Positions 1 through 6,082 of a stretch of DNA of 11,661 nt are shown one piece after another; the first letter of the stretch is position 1, and each line of letters opens with the position of its first letter. The notes under the pieces were generated by a model, which worked only from the letters and a program-made list of their open reading frames with translations, searched no databases and had not been told where the DNA came from. The stretch is from Pseudomonadota bacterium (GTDB lineage Bacteria; Pseudomonadota; Alphaproteobacteria; Thalassobaculales; Thalassobaculaceae): the NCBI GenBank assembly GCA_027623845.1, contig JAQBUJ010000042.1, positions 1-11,661 of the forward strand, given 5' to 3'. Made by a program: the position numbers and the translations under genes.

Positions 1-296
1 CCCGCGAGGCGGAGATTCCCTATGCCACGGTGGCCATGGTCACCGATTACGACTGCTGGCACCCCGACCATGACAGCGTTACGGTCGAAGCGGTAATCAA
101 GGTTCTGACCGCCAATGCCGACCACGCCCGAGCCCTGGTTCGCACCGTCGCACCAAAACTGGCGCAGCGCCCCGATATCGACGAACAAGGCGGCGACCGG
201 GCGCTGGACTTCGCCTTGATCACCCATCCCGAAGCCCGCGACCCGGCAATGGTCGCCAAACTCGATGCGGTTGCCGGCCGGGTTCTCAAGCCATGA
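1..296 (+). CDS. mtnP: S-methyl-5'-thioadenosine phosphorylase, C-terminal part (5' end outside window)
   Basis: Only the last 97 or so codons are present; the frame is open from the left edge (first full codon at 3) and ends at TGA 294-296. The enzyme splits 5'-methylthioadenosine with phosphate into adenine and methylthioribose-1-phosphate, the first step of methionine salvage, in the cytoplasm. The visible part contains the family signature VTDYDCWHPDHDSVTVE. In human MTAP the two aspartates of the matching TDYDCW motif contact the purine and separate MTA phosphorylases from guanosine/inosine-type phosphorylases. The helical C-terminus with LKVLTANADHA-like spacing also fits the PNP/MTAP superfamily. 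A GTG at 30 gives a shorter apparent reading frame, but it lies inside the conserved domain and is not the start. The next gene on this strand begins 95 nt downstream. Assignment to MTAP rather than a general PNP is strong; the true start and N-terminal half cannot be judged here. Confidence 0.9.
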   Translation, partial: REAEIPYATVAMVTDYDCWHPDHDSVTVEAVIKVLTANADHARALVRTVAPKLAQRPDIDEQGGDRALDFALITHPEARDPAMVAKLDAVAGRVLKP

Positions 297-391
297 TAAA
301 GCCGGGCTAACCACCAGCTAAGAAATCGTCGTTTGTCCGCTCCGGGGGCGACCGCCAAGATGCGCCCAATGGATTTGAGGAGTGACGGCGG

Positions 392-997
392 ATGTTGACG
401 CTTTATGACGACCCTATTTCCGGCAATGGCTATAAGGCCCGATTGATCTTGCGGTTAACCGGTCGGGACTTTCAGGCCGTCGCGCTGGATATCCTGAACG
501 GCGAAACCCGCACGCCGGAATTTCTGGCGATCAACCCGAACGGCAAGATTCCGACCTTGGTTTTCGAGGACGGGCGGGTGCTGTCGGAATCCAACGCCAT
601 CCTGTTCCATTTCGCCGAGGCGACCAGCTATTGGCCGGTCGATTCCTTCGCCCGGGCGCAGGTGATGCAGTGGTTGTTCTGGGAGCAGTACACCCATGAG
701 CCGAACATCGCGACCTCCCGCTTCCTGCGACAGCACCGAGAGCTGACCGATGAAGTCACCCAACAGCTTGACGCCAGGAAAGCGCCGGGAGAGGCCGCAT
801 TGGCGTTGATGGAAAACCATCTGTCAGCCCGCACTTTTCTGGTCGCCGACAGCTTTACGATCGCCGATATCGCGCTCTATGCCTATACCCACGTGGCGGA
901 GGAAGGCGGTTTCAGCCTAAGCGGCTACCCGTCGATCCAAAAGTGGATCACCCGGATCGAAGCGGTTCCCGGTTTCAGGGCAATGGGTGACGCCTGA
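392..997 (+). CDS. glutathione S-transferase family protein
   Basis: A 201-residue cytosolic GST of normal length. Residues 1-78 form the thioredoxin-like glutathione-binding domain: the N-terminal SGN (10-12) sits where catalytic Ser/Thr/Asn occur in Nu/Ure2p-like GSTs, KIPTL carries the conserved cis-proline (P54), and SESNAI (66-71) holds the Glu-Ser pair that binds the glutathione gamma-glutamyl group. Residues 88-198 form the all-helical domain with the N-capping box SFTIADIALYAY (154-165). The ATG at 392 is preceded by GAGGAG (377-382) at 9 nt, a good ribosome binding site. It is followed by a stem-loop just after the stop. The substrate cannot be told from sequence; the class resembles bacterial Nu/beta-like GSTs, but that is inference. 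Neighbours (methionine salvage, TPR protein) do not reveal a pathway. Confidence 0.9.
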   Translation: MLTLYDDPISGNGYKARLILRLTGRDFQAVALDILNGETRTPEFLAINPNGKIPTLVFEDGRVLSESNAILFHFAEATSYWPVDSFARAQVMQWLFWEQYTHEPNIATSRFLRQHRELTDEVTQQLDARKAPGEAALALMENHLSARTFLVADSFTIADIALYAYTHVAEEGGFSLSGYPSIQKWITRIEAVPGFRAMGDA

Positions 998-999
998 AC

Positions 1000-1021
1000 G
1001 CCACTTGGCCTTTCAGGTGGC
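1000..1021 (+). terminator. stem-loop after GST gene, candidate terminator
   Basis: GCCACTTG (1000-1007) pairs with CAGGTGGC (1014-1021) over 8 bp with one G-T wobble and a 6-nt loop. It begins 3 nt after the GST stop codon. No U-tract follows (CTAGAACC), so it may be a weak terminator or an mRNA 3'-end stabiliser rather than a strong intrinsic terminator. Confidence 0.4.
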
Positions 1022-1058
1022 CTAGAACCGACCGCCTTGATATGGTGTCCTGGTGAGC

Positions 1059-1520
1059 ATGGACACATCAATTCTGAAGCCTCGCCGTAACCGGGTGGTT
1101 AACCTCGGCACGGCTCGGCTCGAAGCCCTCTACAAGCTGGTCACACGCGGCAAGCCAGCCGATGCACGCTCGCTGCATGTAAAAAGCATCCTCGCCTATC
1201 AGAACGGTCGTTATCAGGAAGCGGCGGAAATGTCCGGGAAGTGCGTGTCGCTTGAGCCGGAGAGCGCGCAATATCAGCGCCAACTCGGCAAGGTCTGCGC
1301 CGAGGCCGGATGGTGGCAGGCTGCGGTGGCGGCGCTCAACCGGGCGATCTATCTCGACCCGTATAACCCGGAATCCTGGTATGGCCTGGGGGACGTGTTC
1401 AGCCGGGTCGAAAAATTCGACAAGGCGCGCTTCTGCTTTGAACAGAGCGCCCTCCTGAAGCCAGATTTCCAAGCTGCCCGCGAAGCATTGGCGGAAATCG
1501 AAGGTATGAGCGGAACCTGA
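1059..1520 (+). CDS. small tetratricopeptide-repeat protein
   Basis: A protein of about 153 residues made almost entirely of TPR helices. Numbered from the alternative GTG start, three 34-residue repeats can be seen at about 38-71, 72-105 and 106-139, each with the A/G-x-x-x-x-x-x-Y/F-x-x-A pattern and ending near a proline: SLEPES, YLDPYN, LLKPDF. The N-terminal 30 residues are basic and lack a signal peptide, so a cytoplasmic scaffold or adaptor is likely; the partner is unknown. Start choice: ATG at 1059 is used here; GTG at 1053, two codons earlier in the same frame, is equally possible, and neither has a clear Shine-Dalgarno sequence. It lies 61 nt after the GST gene and converges on the dienelactone hydrolase gene. 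TPR identity is well supported; biological role is not recognised. Confidence 0.75.
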   Translation: MDTSILKPRRNRVVNLGTARLEALYKLVTRGKPADARSLHVKSILAYQNGRYQEAAEMSGKCVSLEPESAQYQRQLGKVCAEAGWWQAAVAALNRAIYLDPYNPESWYGLGDVFSRVEKFDKARFCFEQSALLKPDFQAAREALAEIEGMSGT

Positions 1521-1544
1521 CGTTCAACTGGTCCGATTCCGCTC
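1508..1544. terminator. inverted repeat between convergent genes, possible bidirectional terminator
   Basis: GAGCGGAA (1508-1515) and TTCCGCTC (1537-1544) are a perfect 8-bp inverted repeat with a 21-nt loop. It spans the stop codon of the TPR gene and sits 18 nt from the end of the convergent hydrolase gene. There is no U-tract on either strand, so termination activity is uncertain. Confidence 0.35.
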
Positions 1545-1561
1545 TAAAACCTTCCGCGACT

Positions 1562-2230
1562 TTAGCCGATTTCCTTGCCGAACAGCGCCAAAGTCCGCTC
1601 TAGCGCGATCTTACGGCTTTCCGGGTGAAAGCTGCCACGCTGTTCGCAATTAAAGCCATGGCCAGCGGGGTAGATATGGACGGTGCTGTTCGGATGCGCC
1701 GCCTTGACCTTATCGACTTCGGTCAACGGGATCGCGTGATCCTGCTCGCCAAAATGGAAGATCACCGGGCATTTCGGCTGCAGATCGACCAAGCCGCCGA
1801 TGCCGCCGCCATAATAGGAAGACGCTGCGGAGAACCCATCGACCTTACATGCCGCCAACCAGGTGAGCGCGCCGCCCCAGCAATACCCAACCACACCGAC
1901 CTTGCCGGCCGACTTCACCACCTCACGCGCCGCAGCGATGTCCTTCAACGGATCGGTATCGCCGCAATTCGTCTTGTGGGCGATACCGGCGGTGATGTCG
2001 TCGGCCTCATATCCAAGCTCGATCCCCGCCTCCAGACGATCGAACAGAGCCGGCGCACAGGCCAGATAGCCCTGGGCCGCATACTCGTCGGCAACGCCGC
2101 GAACATGGGAATTCAACCCAAAAATTTCCTGGATCACCACGACACCGCCCTTGGGCGTGCCGCTCGGTTGCGCTAGATATGCAGAAAAACTATGTCCGTC
2201 GGATGCAGTCAGGTTCAGAATCTCGCCCAT
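1562..2230 (-). CDS. dienelactone hydrolase family protein (alpha/beta hydrolase)
   Basis: A 222-residue alpha/beta hydrolase of the dienelactone hydrolase family, close in length to Pseudomonas carboxymethylenebutenolidase. The catalytic triad is visible: Cys117 in the nucleophile elbow GYCWGG (115-120), Asp164 in GEQDHAIP, and His191 in PAGHGFNC. Glu36 in QEIFGLN, which holds the nucleophile in the classic enzyme, is also present. There is no signal peptide, so it is cytoplasmic. ATG at 2230 is preceded on its strand by AGGGAG (2239-2244) at 8 nt, supporting this start. The gene stands alone, between ychF and the convergent TPR gene, with its own promoter-like sequence at 2282-2310. No chlorocatechol pathway genes are near, so the natural substrate is unknown; many such paralogues hydrolyse other lactones or esters. 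Family call is strong, substrate is open. Confidence 0.88.
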   Translation of the reverse strand: MGEILNLTASDGHSFSAYLAQPSGTPKGGVVVIQEIFGLNSHVRGVADEYAAQGYLACAPALFDRLEAGIELGYEADDITAGIAHKTNCGDTDPLKDIAAAREVVKSAGKVGVVGYCWGGALTWLAACKVDGFSAASSYYGGGIGGLVDLQPKCPVIFHFGEQDHAIPLTEVDKVKAAHPNSTVHIYPAGHGFNCEQRGSFHPESRKIALERTLALFGKEIG

Positions 2231-2281
2231 GGCGCGCGCTCCCTAAAAACGTCGTTGGCTCGTTTATTGAGCTTCAGATCA

Positions 2282-2310
2282 TTTTTATCCCGCAGGGCAA
2301 CGACTGACAA
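2282..2310 (-). promoter_or_regulatory. sigma70-like promoter for the dienelactone hydrolase gene
   Basis: Read on the minus strand: TTGTCA (2310-2305, 5 of 6 to consensus), a 17-bp spacer, then TAAAAA (2287-2282, 4 of 6). It starts 10 nt beyond the ychF stop and would give a leader of about 45 nt before the hydrolase ATG at 2230. Pattern match only. Confidence 0.45.
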
Positions 2311-2320
2311 TGCTGACAGC

Positions 2321-3424
2321 CTATACGTTGAACCGAAACAGCAAGACATCGCCATCCTGCACAACATACTCCGAGCCTTCTGAGCGCATCCTACCAGCGT
2401 CCTTGGCGCCTTGTTCGCCGCCAAGACTGACGAAATCGTCAAAGGCGATGGTCTCGGCGCGAATGAAGCCACGTTCAAAATCGGTGTGTATCGCTCCCGC
2501 CGCTTTCGGCGCCTTGGAGCCGTCACGGATGGTCCAGGCCCGCGTCTCCTTCGGCCCGGCGGTAAAGAAAGTCAGCAATTTCAGCAGCCGGTACCCCGCC
2601 CGGATAACCCGGGCCAGCCCTGCTTCCTCCAAGCCCAAAGTATCGAGAAACTCTCGCTTCTCATCGGCGGATGTCAGTTGCGAAATCTCCGACTCTATCG
2701 CCGCCGAGATCACCACGCATGCCGCTCCCTCGGCCGCCGCCTTGGCCGCCACCGCGTCGCTGAATGCATTACCGGTCCCGGCGCAATCTTCCTCGACGTT
2801 GCAGACATAAACCACCGGCTTCGAGGAGAGCATGTTGAGCGAACGGGCGATCGGCGCCTCGGTGCTGCTCCAGTCGGTAATCGAGCGGGCCGGCTCTCCG
2901 GCACGCAGCGCTTCCAGCATCCGGGTCATCACCTCAAGTTGCGCCTTGGCTTCCTTGTCACCGCCGCGCGCCTTTTTCTCCATCGCCAGAGCCCGACGCT
3001 CCAGGCTTTCGAGGTCGGACAGCATCAGTTCGGTCTCGACCGTCTCGATGTCACGCACCGGATCGACCGAGCCGTCGACATGGGTGATGTTGCCATCCTC
3101 GAAACAACGCAGGACATGGACGATCGCATCGGTCTCGCGAATATTGGCAAGAAACTTGTTGCCCAAACCCTCACCCTTGCTGGCGCCGCGCACCAAGCCG
3201 GCGATATCGACGAATTCCAGATGCGTCGGCAGGATCTTCGCCGATTTGGCAAGCCCCGCGATCGCCTCCAGCCGGGGGTCAGGGACCGAGACCCGCCCGG
3301 TATTCGGCTCAATCGTGCAGAACGGATAATTCGCCGCTTCCGCCGCCGCCGTCGAGGTCAGTGCGTTGAATAGAGTCGACTTGCCAACATTGGGCAGGCC
3401 GACGATGCCGCAATTAAAGCCCAT
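2321..3424 (-). CDS. ychF: redox-regulated ATPase YchF (Obg-like)
   Basis: A 367-residue P-loop protein of the YchF/OLA1 family, usual length about 363-366. Visible elements in order: G1 GLPNVGKST (9-17), G2 region YPFCTIEPNTG (33-43), G3 DIAGLV (73-78), the family's IRETDAIVHVLRCFE stretch with the hydrophobic-loop histidine at His115 (GNITHV), and G4 NVEE (209-212) in place of the NKxD of GTPases, the change that gives YchF proteins ATP preference. A coiled-coil arm lies at about 130-175 and a C-terminal TGS domain at about 280-367 (GFIRAETIAFDDF to the terminal FRFNV). It binds ribosomes and is linked to stress responses and translation. ATG at 3424 starts 3 nt after the pth stop, so the pair is almost certainly cotranscribed and perhaps translationally coupled, a gene pair also adjacent in E. 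coli. Nothing appears truncated. Confidence 0.97.
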   Translation of the reverse strand: MGFNCGIVGLPNVGKSTLFNALTSTAAAEAANYPFCTIEPNTGRVSVPDPRLEAIAGLAKSAKILPTHLEFVDIAGLVRGASKGEGLGNKFLANIRETDAIVHVLRCFEDGNITHVDGSVDPVRDIETVETELMLSDLESLERRALAMEKKARGGDKEAKAQLEVMTRMLEALRAGEPARSITDWSSTEAPIARSLNMLSSKPVVYVCNVEEDCAGTGNAFSDAVAAKAAAEGAACVVISAAIESEISQLTSADEKREFLDTLGLEEAGLARVIRAGYRLLKLLTFFTAGPKETRAWTIRDGSKAPKAAGAIHTDFERGFIRAETIAFDDFVSLGGEQGAKDAGRMRSEGSEYVVQDGDVLLFRFNV

Positions 3425-3427
3425 GGA

Positions 3428-4105
3428 TCAGTTCTCTTGCTTGGCTGTGATGGGTCCGGAAGGAAAAGGCTCCGGCAATGGCTCGGCGCGATTTTCCCGC
3501 TCCACCTTTGGGGGTTTCGGCGGTTTCGGTGGGGGAGGGAAAACCGCGTGCGACATCCTGCTCATAAAAGCATTCTCCTCGCCCTGGACAAGCAGGCCGG
3601 CGTCATCCGCCGCCGCGTCGAGCAGCTTTGGTAGCCATGATGTCCGCTCCGCCTTGGCGAAATCCTGCAGCACATAGGCCAATACCCGCTCCTTGTGGCC
3701 GGGATGGCCGATGCCGAGGCGGACCCGCCAATACTCTTTGCCGATATGGGCGTCGAGACTGCGCAACCCATTATGGCCACCAGCCCCGCCGCCGATCTTC
3801 ACCCGGCACTTGCCCGGCTTTAAGTCCAGATCGTCGTAAAAGGTATACACATGGGCCGACCGGAGCTTGAAGAAGCGCAACGCCTCGCCCACCGATCGAC
3901 CGGACTCGTTCATAAAGGTCAACGGCTTTAATATACGGACCGGTTGACCGGCAATCGCGCCTTCGCTGATCAAACCCTGAAATCGCGCCCGAAACGGACC
4001 GAAGCCATGACGGCGAGCGATCGCGTCCACCATCATGAAGCCGATGTTATGGCGTTGTCCGGCGTGTTTGGGGCCAGGATTTCCCAGGCCGACGAAAAGG
4101 AACAT
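3428..4105 (-). CDS. pth: peptidyl-tRNA hydrolase with proline-rich C-terminal tail
   Basis: Releases tRNA from peptidyl-tRNA that has dropped off the ribosome. The 225-residue protein has the whole bacterial Pth core: VGLGNPG with Asn9, RHNIGF with catalytic His19, TFMNESG with Asn66, YDDLDL with Asp91, and GGGAGGHNGLRS with Asn112, matching E. coli N10, H20, N68, D93 and N114. IGHPGHKERVLAYVL (132-146) is also typical. Beyond about residue 188 an extra tail rich in Pro, Lys and Glu continues to the stop; the core usually ends near 190. ATG at 4105 is preceded by GGAG (4117-4114 on the minus strand) at 8 nt. It follows rplY by 119 nt, an interval holding a strong stem-loop, and precedes ychF by 3 nt. 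The rplY-pth-ychF order is common in bacteria and groups translation-associated functions. Confidence 0.97.
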   Translation of the reverse strand: MFLFVGLGNPGPKHAGQRHNIGFMMVDAIARRHGFGPFRARFQGLISEGAIAGQPVRILKPLTFMNESGRSVGEALRFFKLRSAHVYTFYDDLDLKPGKCRVKIGGGAGGHNGLRSLDAHIGKEYWRVRLGIGHPGHKERVLAYVLQDFAKAERTSWLPKLLDAAADDAGLLVQGEENAFMSRMSHAVFPPPPKPPKPPKVERENRAEPLPEPFPSGPITAKQEN

Positions 4106-4153
4106 TCACCAATCTCCGGCCTGGAATCCATTGACGAAGACACGCGCGCCGCC

Positions 4154-4182
4154 GCATCGGGCGCACACGATGCCCCCGATGC
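4154..4182 (-). terminator. intercistronic stem-loop between rplY and pth
   Basis: GCATCGGG and CCCGATGC form a perfect 8-bp stem (4154-4161 with 4175-4182) around a 13-nt loop. On the minus strand it is followed by GC-rich sequence rather than a U-tract, so it more likely tunes mRNA processing or partial read-through from rplY into pth than ends transcription. A short T-run follows only on the plus strand, where no gene needs a terminator. Confidence 0.35.
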
Positions 4183-4224
4183 TTTAGTCATTCCAGTTTG
4201 GCGAAGCAAATAGACCGCAGAGCC

Positions 4225-4869
4225 TTAGCTCTCGGTCTCTTCGTCCTCGCCGTCAGCATCGGTCGCGTCCTCGGCATCAGCATCGGCCTGCTCGTCGACA
4301 ACGGCGGTCGGCGCGGCGATCGTGGCGATGGTGAAGTCACGGTCGGTAATCGTCGGGGTCACGCCATCGGGCAAAATAACGGCGCTGATGTGCAGGCTAT
4401 CGCCCAGCTCGGCGCCAGCAAGATCGACCACGATGCTGTTCGGAATCAAGTCCGGTCGACACAACACCTCGACCGCATAGCGCACCACGTTGAGGACGCC
4501 GCCAGCGCGCAGGCCCGGGCAATCGTCTTCGTTGATGAACTCCACCGTCACCTCGACCGCGACGGTCGTGTTGGCGCCGATGCGCAGGAAGTCGACATGC
4601 TCCGGAATATCGGTGACCGGATGCAGTTGAACATCGCGCGGCAAGACACGGTTGCTCTCGGTCCCGACCTTGACATCGTAGATCGTAGTCAGGAAGTTAC
4701 CAGTGCTCATGTCACGGACCAGTTGCTTGCGCTCGATGCTGATCGCGAGCGGCACCTTGCCGTCACCATAGATTACTGCGGGGACTCTACCTTCGCGACG
4801 TGTTGCGCGGGCGGACCCCTTACCGACCGTTTCGCGCGCCGTCGCGGCCAGAACCGTAATATCGGCCAT
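4225..4869 (-). CDS. rplY: 50S ribosomal protein L25/general stress protein Ctc (long form)
   Basis: A 214-residue L25 of the two-domain TL5/Ctc type that binds 5S rRNA in the large subunit. Residues 4-95 are the L25 domain, with the diagnostic GKGSARATRREGRVPAVIYG at 17-36 and the domain end VTDIPEHVDFLRI (85-97). Residues 100-188 are the C-terminal beta domain found in Ctc/TL5 but absent from the short E. coli L25. The last 25 residues form a strongly acidic Asp/Glu/Ala tail. ATG at 4869 is preceded by AGGAG (4880-4876, minus strand) at 6 nt, a strong ribosome binding site as expected for a ribosomal protein. It stops in TAA, 119 nt before pth. The 146-nt gap after prs (4870-5015) shows no promoter I would defend, so it may be read from prs. 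Confidence 0.96.
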   Translation of the reverse strand: MADITVLAATARETVGKGSARATRREGRVPAVIYGDGKVPLAISIERKQLVRDMSTGNFLTTIYDVKVGTESNRVLPRDVQLHPVTDIPEHVDFLRIGANTTVAVEVTVEFINEDDCPGLRAGGVLNVVRYAVEVLCRPDLIPNSIVVDLAGAELGDSLHISAVILPDGVTPTITDRDFTIATIAAPTAVVDEQADADAEDATDADGEDEETES

Positions 4870-5015
4870 TTTTCTCTCCTAGGATTAGCGTCTTGAAACC
4901 AGGGTAGGACCGACCTCCAGGGGTGCCGGAAATATTCTGTCCATCCATGGCAAGCGGCAGGTTTTAGTGGGTTTAGCGGCTTATTGCCAGTCCCAAATTG
5001 CGCGCGGCCCGCGCC

Positions 5016-5975
5016 TCAGTCGCCATTGACGCCTGAATAGCTGAACAAGCTTGAGACCGACCGGGATTCGGCGATCCTGAGGATCGCTTCGCCAAGCAGT
5101 GGCGCGATGCTGATCTGGCGCATATTGGGGGCGGCCCGCATCGCCTCGGTGGCCTGAATACTGTCGGTGGTAACCAGCTCGGTCAACGGCGACGCCATGA
5201 CCCTGGCGACCGCGCCGCCGGACAGCACACCATGGCTGATATAGGCGGCGACCGACAACCCGCCTGCTTCCATCAGGGCTTCGGCGGCGTTGCATAAGGT
5301 GCCGCCGGAATCGACGATATCGTCGACGAGGATGCAATGGCGCTCGGAAACGTCGCCGATAATGTTCATCACTTCGGACACGCCAGCCCGTTCGCGGCGT
5401 TTGTCGATGATTGCGAGATCGGCATCCAATCTGCGGGCCATGGCGCGCGCCCGCACCACCCCGCCGACATCGGGCGAGACCATAACCAGCGACTTGTCGC
5501 CGTAGCGTGCTTTGATATCGTCGAAAAACACCGGGGCGGCGAACAGATTGTCGGTCGGAATATCGAAGAAACCCTGAATTTGTCCTGCGTGCAGATCGAG
5601 GGTGACCACCCGATGCGCACCGGCGATGGTGATCAGATTGGCGACCAGCTTGGCCGAGATCGGTGTGCGCGGCCCCGACTTGCGGTCCTGGCGCGCATAT
5701 CCGTAATAGGGAATAACCGCAGTAATCCGGCTCGCCGAACCGCGTTTCAACGCGTCAATCGCAACCAACAGTTCCATCAGGTTGTCATTGGTCGGAAAGG
5801 ACGTCGACTGAATGACGAAAACATCCTCGCCGCGGACGTTTTCGTGGATCTCGACGAAGACCTCCATATCAGAGAACCGTCGGACATCCGCGCTGGTCAG
5901 CGCCAGCCCCATATAGGCCGATATATCTTCCGCGAGCGGTCGATTGCTATTACAGGCGAGAATCTTCGTGGACAT
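5016..5975 (-). CDS. prs: ribose-phosphate pyrophosphokinase (PRPP synthase)
   Basis: Makes PRPP from ribose-5-phosphate and ATP for nucleotide, histidine, tryptophan and NAD synthesis. From the ATG at 5975 the protein has 319 residues, near the usual 310-315. Visible motifs: FSDMEVFVEIHENVRG (34-49), STSFPTNDNLMELL (57-70) of the ATP/regulatory region, YYGYARQDRK (90-99) binding ATP, LDLHAGQIQGFF (126-137), the flexible catalytic loop DKRRERAG (191-198), and the PRPP loop DDIVDSGGTL (218-227). An in-frame ATG at 6017 would add 14 residues not typical of the family and has no ribosome binding site; the 5975 start matches the family N-terminus (MSTKILACNSN) though its own site (GGGAA) is weak. 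Upstream, between it and the lipoprotein gene, lie two stem-loops and a promoter-like sequence. Confidence 0.97.
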   Translation of the reverse strand: MSTKILACNSNRPLAEDISAYMGLALTSADVRRFSDMEVFVEIHENVRGEDVFVIQSTSFPTNDNLMELLVAIDALKRGSASRITAVIPYYGYARQDRKSGPRTPISAKLVANLITIAGAHRVVTLDLHAGQIQGFFDIPTDNLFAAPVFFDDIKARYGDKSLVMVSPDVGGVVRARAMARRLDADLAIIDKRRERAGVSEVMNIIGDVSERHCILVDDIVDSGGTLCNAAEALMEAGGLSVAAYISHGVLSGGAVARVMASPLTELVTTDSIQATEAMRAAPNMRQISIAPLLGEAILRIAESRSVSSLFSYSGVNGD

Positions 5976-5996
5976 ACGCAGAGTTCCCGCACCGTG

Positions 5997-6010
5997 ACGG
6001 TTGAAACCGT
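5997..6010. promoter_or_regulatory. near-palindrome in the prs leader
   Basis: ACGGTTGAAACCGT is an inverted repeat with 6-bp arms around a 2-nt centre, 21 nt upstream of the preferred prs ATG. ACCGTGA also occurs as a direct repeat at 5991-5997 and 6006-6012. It could be an operator or a small RNA hairpin. I cannot match it to a known regulator. Confidence 0.25.
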
Positions 6011-6020
6011 GAGCCATGAT

Positions 6021-6044
6021 CGCGCGCCAACAATCGAGCGCGCG
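6021..6044 (-). repeat. GC-only stem-loop in the prs leader
   Basis: CGCGCGC (6021-6027) pairs with GCGCGCG (6038-6044), 7 bp, around a 10-nt AT-richer loop. If the promoter-like sequence at 6050-6079 is used, the hairpin would lie at the very 5' end of the prs transcript, a position where stem-loops often protect mRNA. Folding is clear from sequence; function is inference. Confidence 0.35.
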
Positions 6045-6049
6045 CGGGC

Positions 6050-6079
6050 GTTTTATCAGCGCGGTGCGAAAGGGCGCAA
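6050..6079 (-). promoter_or_regulatory. weak sigma70-like promoter candidate for prs
   Basis: On the minus strand: TTGCGC (6079-6074, 3 of 6), an 18-bp spacer, TAAAAC (6055-6050, 4 of 6), immediately after the stop of the lipoprotein gene. The position fits prs, the match is weak. Confidence 0.25.
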
Positions 6080-6082
6080 GAC

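Noticed and set aside
2411..3373. Long plus-strand frame of 320 codons opposite ychF
   Set aside because: It lies wholly antisense to the highly conserved ychF; its product is rich in Arg, Gly and His with no domain, as expected from mirrored GC-rich codons.
5976..6017. Longer prs start at ATG 6017
   Set aside because: It adds 14 residues absent from the family, has no ribosome binding site and would run through the two leader inverted repeats.
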